From Turnera subulata (taxonomy: Eukaryota > Streptophyta > Magnoliopsida > Malpighiales > Passifloraceae): 64,000 nt of DNA. The stretch is from positions 7,173 to 71,172 of the forward strand of contig JAKUCV010004275.1 in the NCBI GenBank assembly GCA_028386065.3, read 5' to 3'. The notes beneath the pieces were generated by a model. The model saw only the letters and a program-made list of their open reading frames with translations. It had not been told where the DNA came from and made no database searches. Both the position numbers and the translations under genes were made by a program. Within the stretch, counting starts at the first letter, position 1. Each line of letters opens with the position of its first letter. Positions 36,759-49,300 of this stretch are shown here, one piece after another.

Positions 36759-36799
36759 AATTATATTTGATTTTTTTTTTGTGTAAAAATTATATTTGA
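36759..36799 (-). mobile_element. Poly(T) stub with 12-bp target-site duplication
   Basis: AATTATATTTGA occurs at 36759-36770 and 36788-36799, flanking a T run followed by GTGTAA. It is the first of three stubs within about 420 bases. Confidence 0.55.
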
Positions 36800-36826
36800 A
36801 ATTTTAAATACATCATGCATCACATC

Positions 36827-36866
36827 AAAGTGATATATCTGTCTTGCTCAAAAAAGTGATATATCT
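36827..36866 (+). mobile_element. A-tailed stub with perfect 14-bp duplication
   Basis: AAAGTGATATATCT occurs at 36827-36840 and 36853-36866. The insert is only GTCTTGCTCAAA. The A's lie at the right end, so the presumed RNA was in plus orientation. Confidence 0.6.
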
Positions 36867-37137
36867 ATCATTACTTTCATAGCACTGCTATAACAAAAAT
36901 AGTAATAGAAATAAGTAAACACCTCGTTAATAATTTTGAATAAAAGTGATTTGACAATTTGAATCATACTATTTTATAACATTACATTATGAAATACAAA
37001 GCTATCATTAAAAAAATTCATATCAGCAAATGACTAGATCATTACCCCACATAGCCGTGATAGTATATTTTTCCATGAATCAAATTTGGCCAGTGAACCG
37101 GGAAAAGAAAAGATTACTCGTATCTGGGCAAATTATT

Positions 37138-37180
37138 AAGAGTAGAAAAATTTTTACCAAAAAAAAAGAGTAGAAAAATT
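37138..37180 (+). mobile_element. A-tailed stub with perfect 15-bp duplication
   Basis: AAGAGTAGAAAAATT occurs at 37138-37152 and 37166-37180, flanking TTTACCAAAAAAA. The insert matches the tail style of the stub near 58.99 kb (TTGACCAAAAAA) and the LINE end at 20.75 kb (TTTCGACCAAAAA). Confidence 0.65.
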
Positions 37181-38399
37181 AAAACAAAATATTAAATAAA
37201 AAACGGCAGAAATAGCAAGTAAACACGTTTTTACACTTAAAAAAAAAACACAAGGCGAGAGCAACCGAGAGAGAAGAGTTCGATTCGAAGAGAGAGAGGG
37301 AGAGGGAGGAAAAAAAAAACCATTTGGGGAGAGAGAGAGGAAGAAAGAAAGAAGAGAGACATATAAGCGAAAGGGAAAAAATAAAAATAAAATAAAAATA
37401 AAGAGAGAGAGAGAGACAGAGAGGAAAACTAATAGCAGCGATCGAGCTGCACAAAGCAGAGGAGAGCTCTTCCCTTACACACACAAATCACCAAAGCAAA
37501 TGCACTCAAATTGAAAAACACAAACACAAACACACAAACATAGATTTTCTAGCGCCAAAGAATCGAACAAAGCCCCCCCTTACCCAAGTGACTCGACTCT
37601 CGATTCTTTTCTTTTTTTGGCCTCCTCCCTGCAATTGGTGAAGTGGGTTCAGGTCAGAGCTCAATCAATTCCTACTCTCTCGACTTCACTTTTTGCACCC
37701 TTCATTGTGCTTTTTTGCCTTCCCTGCAATTCCAATTTTTTGGGTTGTTTTTTTTTTGTTTCTTTTTTTTTGTTTTGTTTTTGCGTGTCTCTGCAATTCG
37801 TGCTCTGTTCTTAACTCAATCCACCCAACTCTACTGATCTCTCTCGTTTAACTTCAATTCCCCGAATTTGAAGTTTCTAGCTTTTGAATTCCTGTGCAAG
37901 AATTTTGAAACCCAGCCGTTTGTTTTTCAATTGGTGCAGTGACGTAAATTCGCGGTTCGTGACGTCCGTGTGTCGTCGAGTTCGGTGATTTGAAGTTAGG
38001 GTTTTGATTTGTCGCGCATTTGAATTGTTTCGGTTTGGGTTTGGGGTTTTAGATTAGCTGGTTGAGTTGATTTGATCTCTAGGGTTTTGGTCTTGTTTTG
38101 CGAGGATGAGATTTGGGTTTGCATTGTGTGGGATATGGGAGGGCGGGGTTCGGGTTGTTTGGAAATGGAAATAACCCTGTCCTGGTGGGAATTGAGGGTT
38201 TTTGTGATTTGGGTGCACAATGTTTTGAGTGTTCTTCTGTCCGAGTTGTGCAGAGGTTTGAGTTTTGATTTGCATTTTCGTGATATGTGGGGGTTTGAAT
38301 TTGCTGCTGGAGACGAGGGTAAGAGGAGTTGGTAGTGCAATCAAGGGTTTGGCGCTTCTACTGTTCTTTTGAATGTTGTATGAATCTATTTTTTGAGAA

Positions 38400-39659
38400 A
38401 TGCAACCTCAGCAGGGCTCCAGAATTGATCTGGTTGAATTGAGGACTCAAATAGTTAAGAAGATTGGGGCTGAGAGGTCCAAGAAGTATTTCTTTTACTT
38501 GAATAGGTTTTTGAATCAGAAGCTGAGCAAGAGCGAGTTTGACAAGTCATGTTTTCGGTTACTTGGTAGGGAGAATCTACCGCTGCACAATCAGTTTATA
38601 CGCTCCATCTTGAAGAATGCATGTCAAGCTAAGACACCTCCACCAGTTTACGAGGCGGGACCCGCAAAACCTTCGATCCAGACGGCAAAAGGTTCATCTG
38701 GCAGAGAAGCAGGACATGATCAAAGTGGGTCCATTGTTCCAAATCAGAATCAAAATGTGCCCATTTGGTCAAATGGAGTTTTGCCAGTTTCCCCGCGAAA
38801 GGTTAGGTCGGGGATGCGTGACCGGAAGATCAGAGATAGGCCTAGCCCGCTCGGCCCTAATGGGAAAGTTGATTTTGTCCCTCATCAGGCAACTGGTGCA
38901 GAAGATAGTGGCAACAAGATCATTATGGAAAATGGACAACTGCCTCCATGTGACTACCAGAGACCGTTGCAACATCTTCAAACAGTTGCAGAGCAACCTG
39001 AGGATGAAAAGGAGGGATCCGTCCAACACTCTATTCAAAAACAAGTAACACATAGCAGAGATCGAATGGCTTTTGAGGAAGATGGGGAGGAGGTAGAACA
39101 AGCAAACCATCAGAGCTTCTCCAGAAGTCCTCTTCTTGCACCTTTGGGTATTCCATTTTGTTCGGCTAGTACAGGAGGGGCCCACAAAGTTACACCAACG
39201 CCTAGCAGTAGTGGCTATTTTGTTAGCTATTATGACAGTGGTGGATTGTCTGATACAGAGATGCTGAGAAAACGTATGGAGCAGATTGCTGCTGCACAAG
39301 GACTTGGAGGAGTTTCATTGGAATGTGCTAATGTATTGAATAACATGCTGGATGTGTACTTGAAGAGGTTGATCAAGTCTTGTGTTGAGTTGGTTGGAGC
39401 ACGGTCTACACATGACCCAAGAAAGCACCCTGTTCATAAGCAGCAGGGTCAGGGCAAACTCGTCAATGGCATGTGGCCTAGCAACCACTTCCATATGCAG
39501 AATACTGGTGGGCCTGCTGACGTTTTGCAGGAACAGAGGCCTCACCATTCAATTTCGCTGCTAGATTTCAAAGTTGCCATGGAGTTAAATCCACAGCAAC
39601 TTGGTGAAGATTGGCCATTGCTGCTGGAGAAAATCTGTATGCATGCGTTCGAGGACTGA
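38400..39659 (+). CDS. ADA1: Transcriptional adaptor ADA1 (SAGA-Tad1 domain)
   Basis: A single uninterrupted ORF of 419 residues. The N-terminal 80 residues match the plant SAGA-Tad1 (Hfi1/ADA1) signature: RIDLVELRTQIVKKIGAERS, then YFFYLNRFLNQKLSKSEFDK and LGRENLPLHNQFIRSIL. The centre is low-complexity, and a second conserved block near residues 300-330 (NVLNNMLDVYLKRLIKSCVE) is the histone-fold-like part. ADA1 is a structural subunit of the SAGA transcription coactivator, which acetylates and deubiquitinates histones at promoters. The ATG at 38400 is directly followed by the conserved start MQPQQGSRIDLVELR. An intronless coding region with a possible leader intron is common in this family. 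It faces away from CENP-O across a 2.2-kb shared upstream region. Confidence 0.92.
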   Translation: MQPQQGSRIDLVELRTQIVKKIGAERSKKYFFYLNRFLNQKLSKSEFDKSCFRLLGRENLPLHNQFIRSILKNACQAKTPPPVYEAGPAKPSIQTAKGSSGREAGHDQSGSIVPNQNQNVPIWSNGVLPVSPRKVRSGMRDRKIRDRPSPLGPNGKVDFVPHQATGAEDSGNKIIMENGQLPPCDYQRPLQHLQTVAEQPEDEKEGSVQHSIQKQVTHSRDRMAFEEDGEEVEQANHQSFSRSPLLAPLGIPFCSASTGGAHKVTPTPSSSGYFVSYYDSGGLSDTEMLRKRMEQIAAAQGLGGVSLECANVLNNMLDVYLKRLIKSCVELVGARSTHDPRKHPVHKQQGQGKLVNGMWPSNHFHMQNTGGPADVLQEQRPHHSISLLDFKVAMELNPQQLGEDWPLLLEKICMHAFED

Positions 39660-42175
39660 GATTGTTTCTTGAAGACTTTGTTTATCCTAAAGGTGTAATT
39701 GGGTCGGCCTGTACTGTTTCATAGGGCTGGGCAACTCTTGTGATATTGTTGATGTACCCAATTCTGTTCATATGCCCGGGATGACCCAGACAACCTGCCT
39801 TTGGATGAAGCTTGGCCCTTGGAGGATGAAATCATGGGATTGAGCAATGTCTGTATTCCCTGCTATGGGTCAAGAAATGATCTAGCAGCAATCAGTCTCT
39901 GGGGATGTTTCAAATAGGATGCCCATGATTGGCTGCTCTGTTGTACGATAAGCATTGATGTTGGCTGTATTTTGCCATGCTTGAGATCTCAAGTTCTTTT
40001 GTATAATGTACGGCCAGCAAAGAGGAAGTCAAAAGACAGTTTTGCAGGATACTTAATGTGTAGCTTGGTGAAAGGTAAAATCACTGGTGTAAGAGCTGCA
40101 ATAGTGCTCTTTATGTATTTTTAAAATCTGAATTGATTGGCATTTCAATATTAATAACACATTGATATCATTGGCTTGTCTTTAATATTCTTAACTTCAT
40201 TCCTCAACTGATGCTTGCAAAACGTATCTGTCCCTTGCTCTTCGTTCTACCGAGGTTGCAACTTGATGGCAACCTAGATACAAGGTTATAGTCTCTACTT
40301 CTCATTGGCACTTAGAACAGGACAGCTGCTTGATCAAATCTGTTGGGAGATAATGTTAGAAAAAAAAAAGTGATGATCCATGCTAATGTTACCAGAAGAG
40401 GAAGAAAAGAAAGTTGTTGACAGACATTCTTTAAGTTCCAAGAGAAAAGGTGAGTCTGTACTTGAAAGTTGCCAATCTCTTGAGACAAGCTGGGGGACAA
40501 ACCAGGGAACTTTTCAAACGTTGTAAGTACACAATGGAATGTCCGCATTACCCTGATTCTGTACATATACTGCACGTAATCAGTGAGGTGTCGCTGAATT
40601 CTTTCGCTGGTACGGAAAAAGTAGGCGATTCTGTGAGCGTCTAAGGATTTGTAAACATGGGATAGTTGCAATGGGTTATGGGTGTACGGATACAAATCGG
40701 TGACTCGTTTGTTATTCCAGTTCCCGCCCATTTTTGGAGATTTTCAGTTAACGCATGGCCATGGTGGAGGGCAAAATAGTATCTAACATCTGCTAAACTG
40801 CTATGGACAAAGGCTCACAAACCTTATTTTTGCAAATTCACTGCATGGGCAGTTTGTTGTGTGCATTATCTTGTACAGTGTGTGTTAACTATTACTCTAA
40901 CCTTTGGCATTGAAACATTAAACTACTAGTACATGGGCAGTTGTCATTAGTTGCTGCAAACACCGACTACCAACTGGCTTACTGTCCTAAGCATTCATTA
41001 GAAAAGCTCTTCCTTCATTTGTAGCATCTGTGTTTAGTTTCGAGATTAGGGATCTTTCAGAATTTCAACGTTATATCAAGTACTTAAAGCATGACCCGTT
41101 GTTGGTCCATTGGGATAGAATAATTCCTTGTGATGATTATATGATATATACGAACCTACTGCATCAAGTTCATCATCATAGGCTAATACCGCCTTGATTT
41201 TTTAACGAAATACTTAAATCATTCTGTTCTAACCTTTTTCGAGTTGTCCCTTAACTTTTAACATCTTTCGTGCGGCTTGAACTCGACGGATAGACGTAGA
41301 CTTATACCACTGCAACCATAGGGACATATGGGGACTCTTATGTTCCCTGTACTTCTACCTTCATTTTTTAAGTGACCACCACGAATATGTTGGGTGGGGG
41401 TCCATGGCAGAGAATAGTTGTCTCTTGAACCAACACTCTGCCTAGTTATGTTATTAACCGGTAAAAAAGACACTTTTAATTAAAGAAATGAAGATTCTTC
41501 CTGTGATTGGAAGAATGAAGCATTAGCTCATGAACTTATCCAGTTTGCTTTCTTTCTGGTTTATTAGCAGTGTTTAATAGGCCACTTGCTTAGTAATGAT
41601 TGCTTATTGAAGGGGATCCCATCTTCTCACTTTCCTTGCAGTAGGACATCATAAGCTCTTTTCTGCATAGAACAAGCCAACATGTGGTCATTTTAAAATG
41701 TTATCTGCCTGGGAAAAGATACGAAGGTTGGCTTCATACCAGGTCACCGAGTTTAACATCATTTCTTAGGGAGCGCAAAGATCTCTGTATTTCCTAGGGT
41801 GAGCAATCTAGTAGAATAACTTTGTCTGTTTGATTAGACCAACAAGACCTCAAAGGCAATACGAGAATCAGCAGACATAAAAATTTCTTGAAATTCTCAG
41901 CCAACATAAAAATTCCTTAAAGTATAGCCAGCCAAAGACAACAGAGTGTAGGACGACCGTATTAAAGGGCACAAAGACCTGTGAGTAATTTTCATAGTTT
42001 CTAGTCGACAGACTTCTTGTTGAAACATCAGTTTCTGGATTTATAGTTGTTTAAATGGAAGAGGATATATATGTACATGAAATGAAATACTTGTAAGGAA
42101 AGACGAAGAGCAGACTTAATTTTGTACAAAATTAAAATGTCAGTCTCCTTCATCCAATCCATATTATTGGTTGAA
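39660..42175. other. Intergenic between the convergent ADA1 and RING genes
   Basis: The ADA1 3' untranslated region runs to about 40170. The remainder ends in the RING-gene 3' region. An open minus-strand frame of 139 residues (40312-40731) has no recognisable domain and is not called. No other gene is visible. Confidence 0.6.
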
Positions 42176-44534
42176 TTATGAGGATGAGGGCAATGATGAT
42201 GATGACGACGAAGACGGTGCTGCTGATGCCTTGCAAATGGGACACCAATTCTTCATTCTAAGCCATTGTTGAATGCAGACAACATGATACCTGTGCTCAC
42301 ATTTCAACCTACCTGTTTCATCTCCAACAACATATTCCTCCTGCAGCATAGGAAAGAAAAAATATCAGTATGAGGCAATACAAATCAGTAAGCATACAGG
42401 CAATGAATGGATGATGTCCTTCATCATCAGATGAAAACTAAAATGAAAACCAAGTCTTTGCAAAACTTTTCCAAGCTAGATTGACCTAATTCACGGGCTT
42501 AGAGAACAAATTATGATTGGTTAAGCATAATAAGTGCCAAATGCAGGTCCAGAGTCAGCATTCTTTACAGGCCCTCAGCAGTTTGAATTGGCATCAGAAA
42601 AGCTAAATCTGATCCGAGACATATAAAAATAAGCTAAATGATCAAGAAAATAAATAAGTAAATAGAAGGGAGAAACCTGGCAGATACTGCATTTGACATC
42701 ATCCTTGTTGCCACAATGGCCTCCAGTGGTATCTTCCACAGGAGGTGGTTGATGGATGCTAGCCTTGATACATTCTGACAATTCTTCCTCGGATAGTGCT
42801 GTGCACACGGTACCCATCCTTTCTTCCAAAGCTAGTAGTTCCTGTTAAAATGGGAGTAAAATGCAACACAATTGGATAAGCTGAAGACAACATTATTTAG
42901 AAGAAAGTGTAATATAGAAACTTCAGAAAAGACAAAATAAGAAACAAAGGACAAGTAAATGCTGGAACAAAACCTCATATGACATATTGTCAATATCAAG
43001 TCTCATGTCCCTATGCTGGTCGTGGAAGTTTAGTCCATTTAGGAACAAGTTGGCCTCCAGAACAAGCAATTGCTGGAAAGAACAAAAGTGTCAGAGCCAA
43101 CAGTATAAACAGGTGATGAGGGAGGCCAACTATATTATGTACCTCATATGTTAGCTCTTCATCATGTTCAATCCTCTCAAGTGCCAATAGTACCTGTAAG
43201 ATATTAACCAGAAAAAAGATCTATCAGTTCTGTATCCCTATCAGTTTGCAAAATGACTGGGCATCACATAAAAGGAAAACTAAAGCCAGGATACAATAGG
43301 GAAGGCAGCAAACTCATAAAGCATAAGACATGCTGAATACCTCAGCAATTCCATCCATATTGTACCGCCTGAAACTATCACGATTCACTATAGATCGGCC
43401 ATTCCCCAATTCAGCTGGACTGGATGGCCTAATACCACGCAGACTCTCATTCCCACTACCAGGTCGACCATAAGGACTTGGACGGCTTGAAGAGCTCTCC
43501 ACAGAGAAATGATGTGACTGAGTAGGAGCATTCAGATCAAAAGGTAAATCAAGTTGAGGCATTTGAGAAATGACATGGCACTCTTCAGGAGGTATATTGT
43601 GCCCACTTCCTTGATTAGCAATCCTTGCCCTGGTGTAACCATTTAGAGATCTTCTTGTCCTAACTGATGGAGCACCAGTATCCCTGTTAGGATGCGCGCT
43701 TCTTGTCTGCCTAGAATCAGAAATGGAGATGCCCAGACTAGAGCTAGACTTTCTTCCTTCTGATGATGGCCCACTAGACTTCTTCCCTCCACTAGAAGAA
43801 CTAGAGTCTCCGTCACAAGTTCTCTTTTTAATCACATCTTTCTTTCTGTTGCTGTTTGAATCTGATGATGAAGAACCCGTAGAGGCAACATCTGAAGGAG
43901 AATCACATCTAAGATTTCTCATAACATATCTGTTTGTAGTCCCACGTGTTCCTTGGCTTGCATTTCTAGATGATAATGAAATAGAAGAGCTCACTACAGA
44001 ATTTGTGTTATCTAATCCTGATTTTTTGTGGAAAAGCCTACGAGATCTTGAACTTGTAGCCATACTAGAGCTTCCAGCTTCCATCGAAGGAGTCTCACCA
44101 AAGCCAGCTTCTTCAGATTCCAGGCGAAGCCCTCTTTGAATCTTTCGTGAAGGGGGTGCAAGTTCTGGAACTTCAGGTTCTTCCAGAATACTACCACTTT
44201 CTGATGAATCAGTTTCCACCTGAGAAGCCAGCTTTTTACGAGGTTCAGGAAATGATTTTCTAGGCTTATTGGTTGCAGAGCAAGACCTAGAAGAACTTCC
44301 AGCTATTTCTTTTCCAGTAGAGGAAGGGCGGAATACTGTCCTTGAGGATTTGGCTTTCTCTGAAAAGCTTATTTGCGAACCTTTGGCAGAGTTCAGTCTT
44401 CCACTGCACCCAATTCGGTTGCAAAATGGAGAATTTCGGTCTCTGCTATTAGCATTATCTCTCAAAACAACGGAAGATCCCTTTCTAGGCAAAACAAGCC
44501 CATCACCAGCTCTCTTACCAGAGTAATCATCCAT
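42176..44534 (-). CDS. RING-H2 E3 ubiquitin ligase (MBR/HIP1-like)
   Basis: Five coding exons read on the minus strand: 43341-44534, 43143-43193, 42974-43072, 42677-42841 and 42176-42340, giving 557 residues. The first 398 residues are Ser-rich, basic and disordered. Then come helical stretches (VLLALERIEHDEELTYEQ; QHRDMRLDIDNMSYEELL), and the C-terminus carries a complete RING-H2: CSIC, KCEHRYHVVC and WCPICK (C3H2C3), followed by a Ser tail. The zinc ligands are split across the last intron, between CSICQ and EEY. The order of a long disordered region, a short conserved DMSYEELLALEER-type block and a RING is that of the plant MBR1/HIP1-like group. These ligases pass ubiquitin from an E2 to substrates; the substrate here is unknown. 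Untranslated exons probably lie upstream to about 46.1 kb. Confidence 0.9.
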
Positions 44535-46300
44535 GGTTAATGATTTTTACTCCCGAACTCTGAGACAATAAAAATGTATATATTAGGATTTAGTTTTTTT
44601 ATCAAGAATTCAGAGGCGAGTACAATACATGAAAATGTAGCAGCTATAACATCAAGCAAGGAGTGCATAGATAGTACAGCTAGGAGCTATGTTTCTATGA
44701 ATAAGTAACAAAAACATCCTTTGCAAAATCTATATCCAATATCATTTCTCAATAGTTTTTCAGCACAAACAAGACACACAATATGATCAACCATGAATAC
44801 AAAACTCTAGACTACAGAAACGGAAACGGAGACTCGTCACTAAGAATAAGCCAACTGCAGTTAGAAACAATTTCTCCACATGATCATGAGAACCATTTCC
44901 GAGGATTTGGATAGTCATAGTACTACAACCTATGTTTAGATGTCTGTCCCTCATAAGAAAATCAAAAACAAGAAAGGAGGAGGAGAAATACAAAGAGAAA
45001 GAAAAGCCAGCAACAACCAGGATCATCATAACGTATAAAACAAATAAAATCCACCAGAGGTCAATATCATAATCTACACAATCAAGAGCTTAAAACAAAA
45101 CAAAATAGGAACAAAAACAACAAACCTCTACTGCATCAATTCAAGCATAAAAAGCAACCATCATCGGGCATATCAACAAAGAGTAAAATAGGACAACATG
45201 TATTCTTCTGTTCTTCTTCCCCACTCAACAAACAGAGCAAAGCAACAAGGAGCTAAATACCTCTCCAAACAACCCAAAACTGAGATGATAAGAGGGAAAC
45301 AAAACCAAAAAAAAAAATCTTCCCAGCATTCAAAAATCGAAGACAACCAATCACAGGAGCTCAAATATATTTGAAAAAAAAAGAGAGAAAAAAGGTGGAG
45401 ATTATCGAGTAAGAGAATTATCAGGACAGAAGAGATAAACACACACCTTTGGAGATTTTAATGGGATAATCTATGGCATACCCCCCACTGTGATCATCAC
45501 AAATAAAAACAAATAGATAAAAAAGAGGAAAGAGGGATCCAGATGCCTAAAACCCAACAAAAGTGGGGGACTCCTCGGTTTTTTAGGAGAACAAAAGAGC
45601 TTCCTCTTCTCCTCTGAATTTTTCTCCACGAGATTGATTTTTTTCCAATGTTTTTCTGTTCTCTTCCCCTAAAAATAAACAGACTTTCTCCTCCGCGATT
45701 TCAGGGGGCCTCTAAGTGTTAAACTCCCGCAAAAAAATAACTCCTCCCTAATTACCACTAACCGGTTTACTTAACTTAATACAAACTTAACTCCACTCCT
45801 AACCCTGTGTTTACTTTCTCTCCTGCAAGTACCATCCAAATTGAACTGAAACACCAGAAAGGAATAAAAAAAAAAAAAAGAAACAGCAACTAACTAACAT
45901 GTTCTCTTCGTTTACATTTGTTTTCATCAAACGAAAGGACAAACAAATGATGAGTAACCGCAGAAACAGACACAGAGCAACAGAAGATGAAATTAAAACG
46001 ATGAACCGGAATCCAATACTTTCGTCTTCTTTCTCTCATGCGAGTTTCTTTTAAGAGTTAAGTTATGTACCTTCACTTTTGGTTTGCTTTTGTGTACAGA
46101 GAAGAAGAAGAAGAAGAAGAGGGAGGAGGAAATGTGTGTTTTTAGAGAGAAGGAGAGAGAGAGAGAGGGGAGCGAAAACGTGTTGTTTTGCGGGGAGAGG
46201 AAGATCCAAAGTTGAAGAAAGGTCTTTTATTAACATTGAAAAAAAGAAGAAGAAGAATTCAATGGCACATACAGTAGTGCCGTCCCAATAACTAAAAAAA
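44535..46300 (-). other. Leader region of the RING gene with probable noncoding exons
   Basis: The minus strand between the RING ATG and about 46.1 kb is free of genes but shows splice-like sites near 44560 and 45445 and a GAA/GA-rich block at 46100-46170 typical of a transcribed leader (CT-rich on the gene strand). I infer one or more 5' untranslated exons; their borders cannot be fixed by eye. Confidence 0.4.
46100..46121. repeat. GAA trinucleotide repeat near the RING-gene promoter
   Basis: About seven AAG/GAA units, followed by GA-rich sequence, read as CTT/CT on the RING-gene strand. Confidence 0.75.
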
Positions 46301-49300
46301 AATATATACTAAACAAGAAACAATGGGAAAAAAAAAAGAAAAACTTTTAAAAGGAGGAGAGCCAAGTGAGGGGGAGGTTTCAGCCGTCGGATTAAGGTGC
46401 GTGTGCGGGTCAATGATCGACGGCTAACAGTTTTCCTGAGGTCACTACCTTATTTATGCCCTTTTTTATTTGTGGACGGAAACCCCACATCACTAGCTGA
46501 GCCGCCCCAGCCTCTTCTTGTATTGTACACTGCTTTGGTACTACTAGTTTTCTTTTTTTCCTCTCTTTTTTTTGTCTTTCTCTTAATCATGTTCTTTCTT
46601 TCCCTTCTAATCGGTATAATTAATAGGGGTTGAGCTAAAGAAATTTACGTACCCTTAGTTCAAAAGAAAAATGAAATTTACCCGAGTTGAGTCACTAATT
46701 TGTTATTTGCCATGAAGATTCAGGGGTATAGACAATGATTTTTTTTTTCATAAAAAATTTGATACTATTTTTTCCCATCTTTATATTTAAAAGATTAAAT
46801 AATTATGATTTTTTAGAATTCGAACTATATGTAAAAAATATAAATGAATATTGTAACAATTATTCTAACCCATAAATTTCTAAGAGGATAAGAATTGTAA
46901 GAGTTTTTATGCTACCTATGATACCATGTTTGAAATTTTGAAAAAGATAATGAGATCATACATTTTTTTCAATTTTCTTACTGTTTGAATGAAGTTTTCT
47001 GGTAGTGCTTTGAGAAGGTAAGTATGCGTTTAATGGATAATGAAAATCTCCTTAATGGATATTTCACGGGATTTATGAGAATTTTAAATAGATATTATCT
47101 CTATGAATATTTGCTTTATCTATAACAACTTCTTTACATGAATGAATTTTTTTCTTTTGAGAAAAATACTCACTTTCGATATTGTGTATATAATATATTT
47201 GGAAAAATGATTACGCGAACAAAATAATATTTTTCCTTTTGACCATCATTTCCTAAGATGAAACTTTTCGTAATTGGGATTCCCCCCCTTTTGATGCAGT
47301 CACTTGCGTTCAAACTTCAAAGTTGAATAAGTACTTACCACAATGAGTAATCTCACTACTAGCCGTACCCTTATATTCCCCATTTTTAATTAACCTTCCC
47401 TTTCTCATGGACTTCTCCTAATCATGGCATCGTTTACCCTCGGTCCACAAGTAACACCCATTACATAATTTTGTTTGGTACGTATAACAAACTACTACAC
47501 ATGGCTTCATTATTTCACGTGATTATAACAAAAAATAGAACAATACGTAGTCAGTCAAATCATGTTTGTTTCTGGATAAAATTCAAAGAAAATGGCTCAT
47601 ATATAGAAATTTTAAACAGCAAATCTGATTTCCTCATCTACCATTTCAAGCATTACACACCCCTCAATGTTAGGTCACAATAGAATTTTTTTTTCAGGGC
47701 TCAGGTTATCCAAAACTTGGGCAACGTCTGGCCAAGTACCATATATATATTTTTTGTTGTGTGGTGTTTTATGGGAAATTATATAGGTTTGGATAAATTT
47801 TGATGAGAACATACAAAATTGCTGGGTTAAGGTCCCAGATAAGCCACCGTGGCTCGTGAGTGTGTGTGATTTGGTGCCTCCTAAAACTAAAGCCAAACGC
47901 ACTTTAATGACATGGGTCCCGCGTCGCTATCTCACCCCTATGGCCCATCCACCATTTAATCACATATTCCTTTCGTTTAGACCAGAAAGTCCTTTTTATT
48001 TTTTCCACTCCAAAGAAATACAAAGTAGTATTTTCTTTTGTTTATAAAAAAGAAGTCTTTATTTTTGTTTCTTTAACATATAGGTGTGAATTTGGTTGGG
48101 TTGTTGTCCTCGTGCGTCCGTTGCTCTATCATTTAAATTCTAATTTTCCTTTCAAGAAAAGAGAGGGAAAAAAATGACATGTTCTTTGCTGAATGGTCGT
48201 TGCCGAATTATTAATTAGGTTATATATACTTTTCCACCACCAACTGTTCTTTTGAGAAATGGTTTTGGTAAATATGTAGACATCTGTTTTTATGGATAGT
48301 GTCGCGTAACGCCTAAAGTTGTCCTGGACCAATAACACTCACTGTTTATCATAAAATAATATAAAAAAAACTCATTTCCAATCCTTCACTTTTTTTTTCT
48401 TCTGCTACAATTCCTTTATATAATCTAGTTCTCAGTACATAAAATAGTGGAAGAATAAGAATTACAACATATATTATTTTCCCACATATGGTTACCGATT
48501 ACTCCATTGTATATGAGAGAATCTATGTCAATTAATATTTTTGCAATTATAATCATATGACGCTAGAAATAAATATAAATAGCTATTAAGCTGTAATACA
48601 TGCTTGTTCAAGTAAAAATCATTAACTAGTTTTGAGACCCGTCAATAAGAAAATAATGGGTGTCAAAAATCTCCATTCAAAAAGGATATGCCCACAAAAT
48701 AAATGCTTTGCCTATATAACTTAATCAACCACAATAAACAAGAACATGGTTAATTTACCGAGCTAGGTGGGTGTGTCGTCGCTAAAAACGTGATAGCTTA
48801 TAAACAACGGGGAGTTGGTCACAATATCTGTTAGAATAACGGATCTAAAGTTCCCGAACCCAATTCATGGGCCGGTGTTGTTGTTGAAACTTGAAAGCAT
48901 TACTAAATAATAAGCCAAAAAAGAAAGGTTTTCGTCAATTTAGTTGATATTTTAGATCATCAACAGTTTGTCCTAATCTTGTTTCTAACCTCATACAATA
49001 CCAACCTTTTTAAAATGTACTTTATTAGGCTATTATCATACATTAGGGGAGTAAAAGTCATAATAAAATGGGCCAAAACCCCACAAAAGTAGGTTGCTTG
49101 TGGGGCTTGGGTTCACAAAACTTTTTTTTTTAAAAAAAAAATCTTTATTGCATAGAATAATAATGATGTAATAGATACTGAAGAGAAGCATATCTGCCAA
49201 TTGGAACACAATGGGAGGCGAAATCCGGCACTAGTAGCGCCCATGGGGACGGATTATTCGTACCCATCTTGTTGTTTGCTAGCTAAGATTAAAGATAAGC

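Larger units (their letters stand above)
36176..38399. other. Divergent intergenic region between CENP-O and ADA1
   Basis: Both genes are transcribed outward from this 2.2-kb stretch. It contains a GA microsatellite in the CENP-O leader, three retroposed tail stubs (36759-37180), GA-rich blocks at 37260-37430 that could bind GAGA/BPC factors, and a long T-rich ADA1 leader that may contain an intron. No further gene is visible. Confidence 0.6.

Noticed and set aside
38072..38335. Long open frame in the ADA1 leader as an upstream ORF
   Set aside because: It begins at TTG, not ATG, and the segment may be partly intronic.
40312..40731. Minus-strand open frame of 139 codons downstream of ADA1
   Set aside because: No recognisable domain and a composition like other noncoding frames. 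It overlaps ADA1 3' flank sequence without a visible promoter.
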